Counted from the stretch's first letter, positions 25,859 to 35,027 are shown. The stretch: 64,000 bases of DNA from Bacillota bacterium (GCA_030691505.1 JAUYEG010000163.1:1-64000); one strand, 5' to 3'. Translations and numbers: made by a program. The notes: generated by a model from the sequence alone, not told the origin.

Positions 25859-26829
25859 TGGGTGAGCCTGGTTTCTTTCTTGTCAACGAGCGCGGAACGC
25901 AGCATGTTGACCGAGCCCTCATCCGGCCGATAGACGAATTCAATGACTTCCATCGGCTCCGGCAGCAGACGCTGGACCTCGCGGTTGCGTCCGGGGGACA
26001 CAAGAACGGCGCGGACCTGACCGAGGAGGCCGGCGACGTCCTCCTTGCGGTGGGACGTACAGACGAGAAACTCCGGGAAATCCAGGCCGGCCATGCTAAG
26101 CGAGTCCTGCACACTTTGGGCGAAAAGCTCCGAGTTGCATACAAGGCCGATGGGCTCGCGCGGCAGGCGGGCGACGCGGATCATCGTCGTGATGTCCGCG
26201 TCCAGGGCGATGCCGATAACCTCGTGCGCCCGCTCGGGAACCAGGGCTTTAAGCTGATCCAGGTGGAAGAAGGTCGTAACGATCATGTCGGTGTGCCGCA
26301 GCAGCTCAAAGTCCGCGGGCCTGACATCGGCGAAGTCCTCGATCGCAAGGGGATTGATATGCACGCCCGAGCCCAGCTCAAGCTCCTTGGCGAAGTAGTC
26401 GACCTGTTCGCGGTTGCACTCGACAAAGGTCAGCTCGAGGTGACTCAAGAACTCCTTTTTCTCGCCGGCCCGCCTTACGACCATGCTCGCGAACTCATCC
26501 AGGCTGAAGCCAATCTCGAGGGCATCGCTGAGCGAGGAGTCGATTATCCGGAGCAAGCGGTCCTCACGGCTGCGCCTGCGCTTGGCGTCGTCCTGCCCGG
26601 CGACGAACGTGCCCTTGCCCTGATACGACACCAGCAGACCGTCGGCCTCGAGCTCGCGGTAGGCCACGCTGACGGTGTTGCGGCTGATCTCCAGCTCCTC
26701 CGCCAGGGCACGCTCGGTCGGCAGCTGCTTACCCCGCTCCCAGAAGCCCGTGCTGATCAGATACTCGATGTGCTTTTTGAGCTGCAGGTAGATAGGGATA
26801 CCGCTCTTGCGGTCGATTACCACCTTCAC
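25855..26829 (-). CDS. GntR-family transcriptional regulator
   Basis: 324 residues. Residues 1-76 are a winged helix of GntR type (PIYLQLKKHIEYLI, LPTERALAEELEISRNTVSVAY, YQGKGTFVAG). The rest resembles neither FadR nor the aminotransferase-fused MocR type; its alternating strands and helices (DMIVTTFFHLDQL, PIGLVCNSELF) suggest a two-lobed ligand-binding fold. It is the first gene of the kor operon and overlaps korD, so it likely controls its own operon, perhaps sensing a 2-oxoacid, amino acid or CoA ester. Confidence 0.85.
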   Translation of the reverse strand: MKVVIDRKSGIPIYLQLKKHIEYLISTGFWERGKQLPTERALAEELEISRNTVSVAYRELEADGLLVSYQGKGTFVAGQDDAKRRRSREDRLLRIIDSSLSDALEIGFSLDEFASMVVRRAGEKKEFLSHLELTFVECNREQVDYFAKELELGSGVHINPLAIEDFADVRPADFELLRHTDMIVTTFFHLDQLKALVPERAHEVIGIALDADITTMIRVARLPREPIGLVCNSELFAQSVQDSLSMAGLDFPEFLVCTSHRKEDVAGLLGQVRAVLVSPGRNREVQRLLPEPMEVIEFVYRPDEGSVNMLRSALVDKKETRLTQ

Positions 26830-27131
26830 GGCCTCACCACCCAGACCTTTGTGGGCTTCGCCCGACCAGGACGGGGACGTATAACCGTCTCTCGAAACCT
26901 TCTCTACTGTGCTTCACGGCCCTCAGTTGCATTATACGGCCATGGCCCAATGGATTGGTCTTTCTCTCCTTATGGCCCAATCTCCTGCTTCCCACCGTGA
27001 CCACTAGAACAAGAACGAGCCCGCACACTTAAGTGGCACACCCGGAGGGGTGCGCCCGCTGTAAGTCGGGGCTCCGCACTGAAGGGCCGGCTTGGCTTGC
27101 AGTGGGCAGCGCCGCCGGACCGGCGCGCTGG
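26830..27131 (-). other. Intergenic region upstream of the GntR-kor operon
   Basis: About 300 bases without a gene. The half near the regulator gene holds the promoter and repeat elements listed separately; 27000-27131, next to the yajC stop, shows nothing I can name. Confidence 0.6.
26931..26981 (-). promoter_or_regulatory. Promoter and probable GntR operator
   Basis: A perfect TATAAT -10 box reads on the minus strand at 26936-26931. Upstream of it lie two exact copies of ATGGCCCAAT (26942-26951 and 26972-26981), 30 bases apart, and a palindrome CCAATGGATTGG (26947-26958) placed between the -10 and the -35 position. No good -35 box is present. This is the layout of an autoregulated operator; binding by the adjacent GntR protein is inferred. 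Confidence 0.55.
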
Positions 27132-27413
27132 TTACTCGCGGAACATGCGTGTGATGGCGCTCTTCTCGATCTCCACTTCCACCTTTTCGGCCAGGCGAAG
27201 CTTGATCGTATCGTCCTTGAGCCCTGCCACCCAGCCGATCAACCCGCCTGAGGTGACTACCCGGTCGCCTTTCTTCATCTCCTTGAGCATCTTCACCCTC
27301 TCGCGATGCTGGCGTTGCTGAGGGCGTATCAGCATCAGGTACATGGCACCGTAGGCCACGACAAGGAATAGCAGCATGGGGGCCATCGAACGAAGCGCGT
27401 CGGGCATTTGCAT
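27132..27413 (-). CDS. yajC: Preprotein translocase accessory subunit YajC
   Basis: 93 residues: one N-terminal helix (LLFLVVAYGAMYLML), the IRPQQRQ motif right after it, then KKGDRVVTSGGLIGWVAGL in the soluble domain. This is the YajC family, which associates with SecDF; secD is not adjacent here. It follows tgt by 24 bases in the common order queA-tgt-yajC. Confidence 0.93.
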   Translation of the reverse strand: MQMPDALRSMAPMLLFLVVAYGAMYLMLIRPQQRQHRERVKMLKEMKKGDRVVTSGGLIGWVAGLKDDTIKLRLAEKVEVEIEKSAITRMFRE

Positions 27414-27437
27414 CTCCCCTTACAAGTTAGCTCGTCC

Positions 27438-28574
27438 CTACGTTCCTGCCTGGACAGGCGCCTCCTGCCGGCACCGCCAGAAGTCGGCGGCGAACTGCTC
27501 AAACCGGTGGCCGATGATCGCCTGGCGCATTCCGGCCATCAGCCGGGCCAGGTAGCGTAAGTTGTGCACGGAAAGCAGGTTGGCCGCGAGCATCTCGCGG
27601 GCAGAGATGAGGTGGCGGATGTATGAGCGGGTGAAGTTGCGGCAGGTGTAGCAGTCGCAATCCTCCTGGATGGGGCGCCGGTCGTTCGCGTAGGCGGCGT
27701 TGCGGACCACGATCCGCCCTTCGGGGACGAGCGCCGTGCCGAGCCGCGCGGTCCGCGTCGGCAGCACGGAGTCGAACATGTCCACACCCCGCCGCACTCC
27801 CTCAATAAGCAGGTCGGGCGTTCCCGCCCCCATCACGTACCTGGGGCGGTCGGCCGGCAGCAGCGGCACGGTCGCCTCAAGCACCTCGAACATGATCTCC
27901 TTGGGCTCGCCGACGCTGAGGCCGCCCAGCGCATATCCCGGGAGGTCCAGCGCCAGAAGACCTTCCGCGCTGCGGCGGCGCAGGTCGCTGAAGACCCCTC
28001 CCTGCACGATTCCAAAGAGCGCCTGGCTCTCCGGGTTGGCCTGCGCCCGGCGACAGCGCTCAGCCCAGCGCGTTGTGCGGTCCACAGCCAGCTCGGCGTA
28101 GGCCCTGTCGGCGGGGTACGGCAGGCATTCATCCATCGGCATGATCATGTCCGCGCCAAGCAGCCCTTGGACCGCCATGGCCTGTTCCGGGCCGTATTCA
28201 AGCAGGGACCCGTCAAGATGCGACCGAAACCTGACCCCCTGCTCGGTTACATCTAGCAGGCGGCCGAGCGAGAACACCTGAAACCCGCCGCTGTCGGTCA
28301 GAATCGGGCCCCGCCACCCCATGAACGAGTGCAATCCGCCGTGCGCCGCGATCACGTCCTCGCCGGGCCGCAGGTGAAGGTGGTATGCATTGCTGAGAAC
28401 AACCTGGGCCCCTGTGGCCTCGAGATCCGCGGGGCGCAGGCTCTTAACCGTCGCCTGGGTCCCGACCGGCATGAACGCCGGGGTCAGGAACTCGCCGTGA
28501 GGCGTGACGGCACGGCCGGCCCGTGGGCCCGCGACAGGGTCCGCATCTGCCGCAACCAGCTCAAAACGAAGCAT
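27438..28574 (-). CDS. tgt: Queuine/preQ1 tRNA-guanine transglycosylase
   Basis: 378 residues. DSGGFQVFSL holds a catalytic aspartate and GGLSVGEPKE the base-binding loop; CDCYTCRNF provides zinc ligands near the C-terminus. It exchanges guanine 34 of tRNAs with GUN anticodons for preQ1 on the route to queuosine. ATG 28574 behind GAGGAG is the start; a longer frame is not family-like. Confidence 0.95.
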   Translation of the reverse strand: MLRFELVAADADPVAGPRAGRAVTPHGEFLTPAFMPVGTQATVKSLRPADLEATGAQVVLSNAYHLHLRPGEDVIAAHGGLHSFMGWRGPILTDSGGFQVFSLGRLLDVTEQGVRFRSHLDGSLLEYGPEQAMAVQGLLGADMIMPMDECLPYPADRAYAELAVDRTTRWAERCRRAQANPESQALFGIVQGGVFSDLRRRSAEGLLALDLPGYALGGLSVGEPKEIMFEVLEATVPLLPADRPRYVMGAGTPDLLIEGVRRGVDMFDSVLPTRTARLGTALVPEGRIVVRNAAYANDRRPIQEDCDCYTCRNFTRSYIRHLISAREMLAANLLSVHNLRYLARLMAGMRQAIIGHRFEQFAADFWRCRQEAPVQAGT

Positions 28575-28620
28575 GTTTTCAGCTCCTCGCCTGCTTCCGT
28601 TGACGCCGGCAGCCGGCCGT

Positions 28621-29655
28621 TCACAGCACGAGCATGCCATCACCGAAGCTATAAAACCGGTACCTAAGCGAGACCGCGGCGCTGTATGCCGCGCTCAGGG
28701 CAGGCCAGCCGGCCATCGCCGCTGTAAGAAGCAGCGGCGTGGACTTGGGCAGGTGGAAGTTGGTCAGCAATCCGTCGATCGCCTGGAACGCCCACCCCGG
28801 GTAGATGAACAGGCCTGAGGCTCCGCTGCAGGCCCGCACCGCCCGACGCTCGGTGCTGTAGGCGGTCTCCAGAGTCCGCGTGACGGTGGTGCCCACGGCG
28901 ACGACCCGTCCGCCTGCCCGGCGGCGGCCGGCGATCTCGCGGGCGGCGGGCTCGCCGACCTCGAACAGCTCTTGTTCCATGCGGTGGTCCTCGATCGTCT
29001 CCGAACGGAGCGGCTGAAACGTGCCGTAGCCGACATGGAGCCGGACGAAAACCGGCAGTATGTCGCGGGCCACGAGTGCCCGGAGCAATGCCGGTGTGAA
29101 GTGCAGGCCGGCGGTCGGCGCGGCGACCGAGCCCTCGACCCGTGAGTACACGGTCTGGTAGTGCTCCGGGCTCTTGAGCCGGGCCTTGATATACGGCGGA
29201 ACGGGCATTTCTCCGCGCAATCGGAGCAAGGAGGCGACGCCGTCGTCATCGATGCCGACAAACCTGACCAGCCACTTGCCGCCGGGAAGCCGTTCGGTCA
29301 GCAGCAGCCGGGCCGGCGCGGCCCCGACATCTACCTCGACGCCGGGCCTCAGGCGCCGTCCGGGTTTGACCAGCGCCTCCCAGCACAGGCGCCCTTCCAG
29401 AGGACGGAGCAGCAGAACCTCAACCGCGCAAGGGGGGGTAGCGGTTCCGTGCAGGCGCGCGGGAATGACCCTGGTGTCGTTGAGGACGACGCAATCACCG
29501 GGCGCGAGGATCTCCGGCAGCTCACGAAAAACGTAATGTCTGATCCGCCCGTCCTGCCGGCACAACACCAGCAGGCGGCAGGAATCACGGGGCTCTGCCG
29601 GTTCCTGCGCCACGAGGTCGTCGGGCAACGAATAGTCAAATAGGGCTAGCTGCAC
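28621..29655 (-). CDS. queA: S-adenosylmethionine:tRNA ribosyltransferase-isomerase QueA
   Basis: 344 residues. The N-terminus LFDYSLPDDLVAQEPAEPRD and motifs LNDTRVIPARL, VGYGTFQPLRSE and NFHLPKSTPLLL are those of QueA. It transfers the ribosyl part of SAM to preQ1 in tRNA, giving epoxyqueuosine. With tgt and the nearby queH it covers the late steps of queuosine formation. Confidence 0.95.
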   Translation of the reverse strand: MQLALFDYSLPDDLVAQEPAEPRDSCRLLVLCRQDGRIRHYVFRELPEILAPGDCVVLNDTRVIPARLHGTATPPCAVEVLLLRPLEGRLCWEALVKPGRRLRPGVEVDVGAAPARLLLTERLPGGKWLVRFVGIDDDGVASLLRLRGEMPVPPYIKARLKSPEHYQTVYSRVEGSVAAPTAGLHFTPALLRALVARDILPVFVRLHVGYGTFQPLRSETIEDHRMEQELFEVGEPAAREIAGRRRAGGRVVAVGTTVTRTLETAYSTERRAVRACSGASGLFIYPGWAFQAIDGLLTNFHLPKSTPLLLTAAMAGWPALSAAYSAAVSLRYRFYSFGDGMLVL

Positions 29656-29676
29656 AGGTGTAGCTTACCACGACGG

Positions 29677-31041
29677 CTAGCGCTGTTCGAGCACGGTCCC
29701 CTGATAGTAGTAGGTCAGGATGCGGTCATATGTCCAACCCTGCAGGGCGAGCGCTTGGGCCCCGTACTGGGACATCCCCACCCCGTGGCCCCATCCCCGG
29801 CCGGAGAACTCGACAGAGCCGACGACGACTCCCTTATGCAGTACCGCGTAGTTGGATGGCCGGTACAGCAATTCGTCGACGCCGCGGGCGTAGGACTGCC
29901 CTACTTTCTTGACCAGGGAGGAAGGGTCAGACGAGTCAGCTCCGGCCACAACGACCTGGTCGCCGTACGGGATGTACGCGACCACATCGGATAAACCGCC
30001 GGCAACCAAGGATACTTCGAACCAACCGCTCTGAAGCCCGAGGAATCTCCGGGAGTCCTCGCCGCGCAGCGTTACGGAACCCGTCGTTCCGATATAGGTC
30101 ATACTCAGCGTGCGCCCGGAGACGCCCTTCTCGTCTGAAGGAATGATGGAAACGAGCTGCCCGATCGGGAATCCGGCGGTCGCGAGCTTGGCCGACACCT
30201 CGGCCGGAGTCATGGTGCGCTCCCAGGCATACTTGGGGGAATCCTGGTCAAAATCGGGCACGCCCCGCAGGTACGGCCGGTAAGACATCCAGACGTTCTC
30301 ACTGTGCTCCGTGTGGCCGCCGGATGACGCGTGGTAAAAGGCGGAAATCGGCTGGCCCCCGTATGTCACCACCTGGCCGCGCGTGGCACGGACGGCCGCG
30401 GACGCTGCCGGGTCCTCCGAGCTGTGCCCGCCGTAAACCTGAGACTCGGTGGTCGCCAGCAGGTCGTATGGGGCACCAGCGGCCAGCATGCCGGTTATCT
30501 GGGAGACGGCGTAGCTACGGGCGGCAACCGCCTGCGCCTTGAGCGCCTCGGTGGGCCATATGGGGGGCATCTCCCGCGGCACGACCCCCAGCAGGTAGTC
30601 TTCGAGGGCCACCCGGTTGACCACCACGAGCTTGCCGTCATCACCGAGCAGGAGGTCAAGCTCGCCGCGATAGCTTCGGGAGCCCACCGTGACCAGGCCG
30701 GCGTAGCCCGGCGCAATACGTAGCCGGAGCGGAGCGCTGAAAGGACCGTGGTCTCCCAGTGCGATCATCCCGAGCGTCGTGCGAAGGCGGAGCGCGGCCG
30801 CGGCCTGGGCCGAATATAGAACCTGGCCCGAATACAGGGCCAGCACTTCATACGGGGCGGTCGCGCCCACGGTTGCCGTATCCTGCCCAAGAGCCACGGC
30901 CACCCTGGCCTCGGCAGGCAGCGGCGCCCCCGTGCTTGCCGCGGCGGCGAGCGGGCCCAGCACCCAAGACAGGGTCATGAACACGGTCAGTAACAGCGGC
31001 GCCAGACGGCGCGCGCGACGATTTGGATCAGTGGGCAGCAT
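29677..31041 (-). CDS. SpoIID/LytB-domain protein (SpoIID-like)
   Basis: 454 residues. A signal peptide or anchor (LAPLLLTVFMTLSWVLGPLAAAAS) is followed by a variable region and the SpoIID domain: VALEDYLLGVVPREMP with the catalytic-type glutamate, LKAQAVAARSYA, SGGHTEHSENVW and GRGWGHGVGMSQYGA. SpoIID is a peptidoglycan lytic transglycosylase of engulfment. The protein is longer than classical SpoIID (about 340 residues) and lies with sigI/rsgI rather than with spoIIQ, so it may be a paralogue. ATG 31041 has GAGG at 7 bases. Confidence 0.88.
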   Translation of the reverse strand: MLPTDPNRRARRLAPLLLTVFMTLSWVLGPLAAAASTGAPLPAEARVAVALGQDTATVGATAPYEVLALYSGQVLYSAQAAAALRLRTTLGMIALGDHGPFSAPLRLRIAPGYAGLVTVGSRSYRGELDLLLGDDGKLVVVNRVALEDYLLGVVPREMPPIWPTEALKAQAVAARSYAVSQITGMLAAGAPYDLLATTESQVYGGHSSEDPAASAAVRATRGQVVTYGGQPISAFYHASSGGHTEHSENVWMSYRPYLRGVPDFDQDSPKYAWERTMTPAEVSAKLATAGFPIGQLVSIIPSDEKGVSGRTLSMTYIGTTGSVTLRGEDSRRFLGLQSGWFEVSLVAGGLSDVVAYIPYGDQVVVAGADSSDPSSLVKKVGQSYARGVDELLYRPSNYAVLHKGVVVGSVEFSGRGWGHGVGMSQYGAQALALQGWTYDRILTYYYQGTVLEQR

Positions 31042-31080
31042 GACCGACCTCCCCGGAAAGGCTGGCATGGGCATACGGCC

Positions 31081-31096
31081 GGCGGGCTCGCCCGCC
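31081..31096 (-). other. Small GC hairpin between rsgI-like and spoIID-like genes
   Basis: GGCGGG and CCCGCC with loop CTCG form a stable 6-base stem in the 85-base gap. It could reduce read-through; no T-run is present. Confidence 0.3.
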
Positions 31097-31126
31097 GCGG
31101 ACGGGGGCGTGGCCGGATCGTGATGA

Positions 31127-32314
31127 TCAGCGGTCCTTCTTCTCGGCTCGCTTGGTGGCTCGGCCCATTTCGTCGTCCCCGAGGATCTGCCTAAGACGGT
31201 CGATCACCTCGACAGCCCTCTGTTTCGCCTCATTGGCGCCCCTTCCTTTGACGACCGGGAAGGTCCCGAGCTCTGTTGGACCTGAACCCTGCTGGCCGGG
31301 CGCCGTGCCGACTCCCGGCTTTGCGCCGGAGCCAGGCTGGTCCGCAGGCGGGACGGCGCCTGTTCCCGGCGTCTCAGGACCGGAAGGCGTCCCGCCTGGG
31401 TCGCCGCTTGCCGCGGGTGTGCGGGCGGAATTGGCCTTGGCCTCATGCCGTCGCCAGGTTTCCTCAAGATGATCGTCCTTCGCGGCGCGGGCGAGGATCT
31501 CGCCGGGCTTAAGGCCGGCCGCCGTGATAACCTTTAGCAGATCGGACGTGAGGGCATCGCTGACCCGCACGTCGGCTCCGGCATCCAGCGCCGCCAAAAG
31601 CACGACGTACTTGCCGGGAGTCAGTCCCGAATCACGGGCCGCCGTCGCGACAACCGCGGGCACGGAAATCACCGCGCTGGGAAGCGCCGAAGTTTCGCGC
31701 CCGGCTGCCTGCGCCAGATGCCCCACCGCGGTAGCGCGGACTTCCTCCAGGCGGGCCAGGAAGCCCTCGCTCAGCACCTCGCCCTGGACCAGGGGGCTGG
31801 CGCCGATGATCAGCCAGCGCTCCTCGTCCGAACCGGCAACCGACGCCGACGCCTTGTCCGCAAGGCGCAGCAGAAACTCCCCAAGGGGCTGGCGTGCCGG
31901 CGTCAGCCCGTCGAGCAGCAGTTCACCCGCCTCATCGGCAGCCTGGGCGTAGACGACGCGCAACACCGAGTTGACGTACACGTTGACGCCAGGATTGATG
32001 TCCACCGAGACCATCGCCACCGCGGGCAGAGGGGTGAAGTACATCGACACGGTTGCGATGAGCAGGGCGAGAAGAAGTCCGGTCGCCACCGCAGCCGAAA
32101 GCCGCAGGCCCCGGGCGAACGCCGAGGAGGGCATCGCCAGGCCCTCGAGCAGGGCTATCTCGTCGCCGGGCCGCGCACCGGTAAACGGCAGACGCAGCCG
32201 GTGCACCCTGCCGCCCGGTCCGATGACGGTGACCTGCCGGCCGCGCGCGCTGAGCACGAGCCCCCTCTGGGACTCCGGCGCGATCAAGCTGTCACCACGT
32301 CCAGTGCGCAGCAT
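31127..32314 (-). CDS. RsgI-type anti-sigma-I factor
   Basis: 395 residues. An N-terminal cytoplasmic domain of about 60 residues (GLVLSARGRQVTVI, GDEIALLEG) matches the RsgI N-domain that binds SigI. One helix (about 72-95) is followed by VSVDINPGVNVYVNSVLRV, the signature of the conserved middle domain. The C-terminal part is rich in glycine, proline and threonine (about 290-350) and ends basic; no carbohydrate-binding or enzyme domain is attached. It starts 3 bases after the sigI stop with a good ribosome site. Confidence 0.88.
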   Translation of the reverse strand: MLRTGRGDSLIAPESQRGLVLSARGRQVTVIGPGGRVHRLRLPFTGARPGDEIALLEGLAMPSSAFARGLRLSAAVATGLLLALLIATVSMYFTPLPAVAMVSVDINPGVNVYVNSVLRVVYAQAADEAGELLLDGLTPARQPLGEFLLRLADKASASVAGSDEERWLIIGASPLVQGEVLSEGFLARLEEVRATAVGHLAQAAGRETSALPSAVISVPAVVATAARDSGLTPGKYVVLLAALDAGADVRVSDALTSDLLKVITAAGLKPGEILARAAKDDHLEETWRRHEAKANSARTPAASGDPGGTPSGPETPGTGAVPPADQPGSGAKPGVGTAPGQQGSGPTELGTFPVVKGRGANEAKQRAVEVIDRLRQILGDDEMGRATKRAEKKDR

Positions 32315-32317
32315 GAC

Positions 32318-33049
32318 TTACTCCCCCGCTTGCCCCGGCCCCGGCTCCAGATACCCGGCCAGGTACTCATAGTCCCCCATCAGTATCAGGGACAGGGCAA
32401 TGATGTATTTCCGGTGGCGCTCAAGGCTCTTGCGGCCAAGGCGCGCCCGCTCGACCAGTTCGCGCAACGGAAGCCGACGGCGCTCACGTAGGTACTCGCG
32501 CATCACCTGGTTCGCGGCGAGCATGCGCGCCGCCTCAAGACAGTTGGCGCGGGCATCGCGGTGGCTCGGCGCCGACCGGACCAGGTCTTCAAACGTCACC
32601 CCGTACTGCCGCAGCTCGTCGCTGAACATCAGCACCTCATGCTGCCTCAGCTGAGACTCCTGATGCTCCCGCACCGCAAGCTCGGTGATCGCCAACTGGA
32701 CCGGGGGCGCCCGTCCGGCCCGGTCGTCGTCATCCTGGTCGTTTCCGGCGACCATGAACCCCGCCAGCAACTCACGGCCCTCGCGCGACTGTCGCCGCAT
32801 GTAGTCGATCGTCCGCCGCCGCACCACTTCGCGGGCAAAGGCAGGGAATACTCCCAGCTCCGGCCGGAAGCTCCTGGCGGCTTCGTCCAGAGCCAGGAGC
32901 GCCACAGTGCTCAGGTCATCCTGCCCGAGACGCACGAACCTGCCGCTGACCCGTGACGCCACGCTCATTGCGAAGGGGGCGTATGCTGAAAGCAACTCGT
33001 CCCGCGCTCCGGCGTCGCCCCGCCGAACTTGGACGAGGAGGTAGTGCAG
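32318..33049 (-). CDS. sigI: RNA polymerase sigma-I factor
   Basis: About 243 residues of the SigI family: LVQVRRGDAGARDELLSAY and FPAFAREVVRRRTIDYMRRQ form region 2, and LPLRELVERARLGRKSLERHRKYI the C-terminal helix-turn-helix. The usual longest ATG/GTG/TTG start is TTG 32995, but family similarity continues upstream to at least 33049, where a CTG is the only plausible start before an in-frame stop. I therefore extend the gene and mark the start as uncertain. It is cotranscribed with its anti-sigma factor. Confidence 0.85.
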   Translation of the reverse strand: MHYLLVQVRRGDAGARDELLSAYAPFAMSVASRVSGRFVRLGQDDLSTVALLALDEAARSFRPELGVFPAFAREVVRRRTIDYMRRQSREGRELLAGFMVAGNDQDDDDRAGRAPPVQLAITELAVREHQESQLRQHEVLMFSDELRQYGVTFEDLVRSAPSHRDARANCLEAARMLAANQVMREYLRERRRLPLRELVERARLGRKSLERHRKYIIALSLILMGDYEYLAGYLEPGPGQAGE

Positions 33050-33167
33050 GCGTCCGGTCCCGCCGGCGCCACCGGTGTCAAAGCCTCCATGACGGGGCAG
33101 CAGATCCTAACACTCCATCCTGGCTAGAGCTTTCGACAGAGACGGGGCTCTTTCGGGGGCAGGGCTG

Positions 33168-33398
33168 CTATAGCCTTCGCAGCACACTGAGCAGCATCGT
33201 CAGCACAACGCTGACCAGAATGCTGCTTACCAGTGGTATCCGGATCGTCAGCCCCTCGCGCTCGATTGCGATATCTCCGGGGAGCCGTCCGAACCAGCGG
33301 AGAAAGCCCCCGGATGTCGGGAGCAGCAGGCCCAGGAGAATGAGCGCCAGGCTGATCCCCAGCAACAGAACACCAAGTCGCAGCAATCCGTCTTTCAC
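33168..33398 (-). CDS. Small membrane protein, DUF2905 family
   Basis: 76 residues, two helices joined by the loop RWFGRLPGDIAIEREGLTIRIPLVSSI, which is the DUF2905 signature. Function unknown. Start GTG overlaps the queH stop. In other Firmicutes such genes are also found next to ruvB and queA. Confidence 0.85.
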   Translation of the reverse strand: MKDGLLRLGVLLLGISLALILLGLLLPTSGGFLRWFGRLPGDIAIEREGLTIRIPLVSSILVSVVLTMLLSVLRRL

Positions 33399-33994
33399 GA
33401 GCGGCCCTCCCGCACAGGGCGCTTGTCCCCTGGCGCGTAGCGTTCAAACTCGCTAAACACGCAGCCGCAATAGCCTTGGTGGTAAAGCCCCAGGGCTCTC
33501 GATTCAACCCTGCCTTGTCTGAAGCCTGCTCGCCAATCCTGGTAAACAAAGGATAGCCCACATTCTGCGGCAACCTGCCGGGCCACGGCTGCCAGCCGCT
33601 CGTGCTGCTGGTACGGAGATACCAGCAGAGTGGTCGAAATCGCCCCGAGCCCGATCTCCTGTGCCTTCCGCGCCGTTGCCTCGAGGCGTATCCGATAGCA
33701 TTCGGAGCATCGCTCGGGGCCCGCCCCGAACGGCAGGACGCGCGTGAGGTAGTCCCGAAGCGCGTAGTCGTCACGCACCTCGAGCGGCAGGCCGACGGCT
33801 GCCGCCATCGCACGGCAGGACTGCAGGCGCAGCATGTACTCGCGGTAGGGGTGGACGTTGGGGTTGTACCAGAAGCCGACCGGCCGGCTGCCGGCCTCCC
33901 GCAGCTGGCGCACCGGCCACGTCGCGCAGGGCCCGCAGCATATGTGCAGCAGCACTTCACCGGGAATGACCGGCGATGGTGCGGGCTCAGGCAA
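33395..33994 (-). CDS. queH: Epoxyqueuosine reductase QueH
   Basis: 199 residues with the cysteine pairs [17 protein letters not shown] and YCGCVFS that bind an iron-sulfur cluster and metal in QueH (DUF208). QueH performs the last step to queuosine as a B12-free alternative to QueG. Start TTG 33994 overlaps the ruvB end by 8 bases, behind GGAGG. Confidence 0.93.
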   Translation of the reverse strand: MPEPAPSPVIPGEVLLHICCGPCATWPVRQLREAGSRPVGFWYNPNVHPYREYMLRLQSCRAMAAAVGLPLEVRDDYALRDYLTRVLPFGAGPERCSECYRIRLEATARKAQEIGLGAISTTLLVSPYQQHERLAAVARQVAAECGLSFVYQDWRAGFRQGRVESRALGLYHQGYCGCVFSEFERYAPGDKRPVREGRS

Positions 33995-35027
33995 ACAGGG
34001 TCCTCCCTTCCGGGGGGCAAAGCCCGAGATGACGGTACGCAGCCGGGCTCACCAACCGGCCGCGCGGCGTCCGCTGGATAAAGCCAAGCTGCATGAGGTA
34101 TGGTTCGTAGACATCCTCGATCGTATCCGGTTCCTCTCCCACAGCGGCCGCGATGGTCTCGACTCCGACCGGCCCGCCACCGAACTTCTCTGCCACCGCC
34201 CGTAGAATCATCCGGTCCACCTGGTCAAGCCCCAGGTCGTCGACGCCCAGCATGCGAAGCGCCTCGTCCGCCACGGGCCGGGTGACCGTGCCGTCGGCGC
34301 GTACCTGGGCGTAGTCCCTGACCCGTTTGAGCAGCCGGTTGGCGACACGCGGCGTCCCGCGGCCGCGCCGGGCGATTTCAAGAGCGCCGGCCGCGTCAAG
34401 CGGCACAGCCAGGAGGCGGGCCGCCCGCACCACGATCCGTTCAAGCTGGTCTTCAGAGTAGAAATCGAGCCGGCTGACCACGCCGAACCGGTCCCGCAGC
34501 GGCGAGGTCAGCAGGCCGGTCCGTGTGGTGGCGCCGATGAGGGTGAACCGCGGCAACTCGAGGCGGATCGATTTGGCGCTCGGCCCCTTGCCGAGGATGA
34601 TGTCCAAGGCGTAGTCCTCCATCGCCGGGTAGAGGATCTCCTCGACCGTGTGGGTGAGACGGTGGATCTCGTCAATGAAAAGCACATCTCTGTCTGCGAG
34701 GTTGGTCAGCAGCGCGGCCAGATCGCCCGGACGTTCGATCGCGGGCCCGGAGGTAATCCTCAGGCCGACCCCCAGCTCGCCCGCGATGATGTGCGCCAGC
34801 GTGGTCTTGCCCAGTCCCGGCGGCCCCGAGAGCAACACGTGGTCCAGGGCCTCGCCGCGCTGGCGGGCCGCCTCGATGAACACCCGGAAGCGCTGCACGG
34901 TCTGCTCCTGGCCCACGAACTCGTCGAGAGCACGCGGCCGCAGGCTCAGATCCAGCGGGCGGTCCTCTTCCCGGCGGCGGCCGGATACCACCCTCTCTAT
35001 CTCAGGGAGCTGTCCTTGGCTGCTCAT
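33987..35027 (-). CDS. ruvB: Holliday junction branch migration ATPase RuvB
   Basis: 346 residues: [13 protein letters not shown], Walker [10 protein letters not shown] near 69, Walker [11 protein letters not shown], sensor GATTRTGLL with LRDRFG, and the C-terminal winged helix [15 protein letters not shown] 35027 follows AAAGGA by 6 bases; the frame starting 12 codons earlier is less likely. It drives branch migration with RuvA. Confidence 0.96.
   Translation of the reverse strand: MSSQGQLPEIERVVSGRRREEDRPLDLSLRPRALDEFVGQEQTVQRFRVFIEAARQRGEALDHVLLSGPPGLGKTTLAHIIAGELGVGLRITSGPAIERPGDLAALLTNLADRDVLFIDEIHRLTHTVEEILYPAMEDYALDIILGKGPSAKSIRLELPRFTLIGATTRTGLLTSPLRDRFGVVSRLDFYSEDQLERIVVRAARLLAVPLDAAGALEIARRGRGTPRVANRLLKRVRDYAQVRADGTVTRPVADEALRMLGVDDLGLDQVDRMILRAVAEKFGGGPVGVETIAAAVGEEPDTIEDVYEPYLMQLGFIQRTPRGRLVSPAAYRHLGLCPPEGRTLFA

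Noticed and set aside
24884-25933. 349-codon open frame on the plus strand opposite korA and korD
   Set aside because: Mirror of conserved genes; proline-, arginine- and histidine-rich without recognisable domains.
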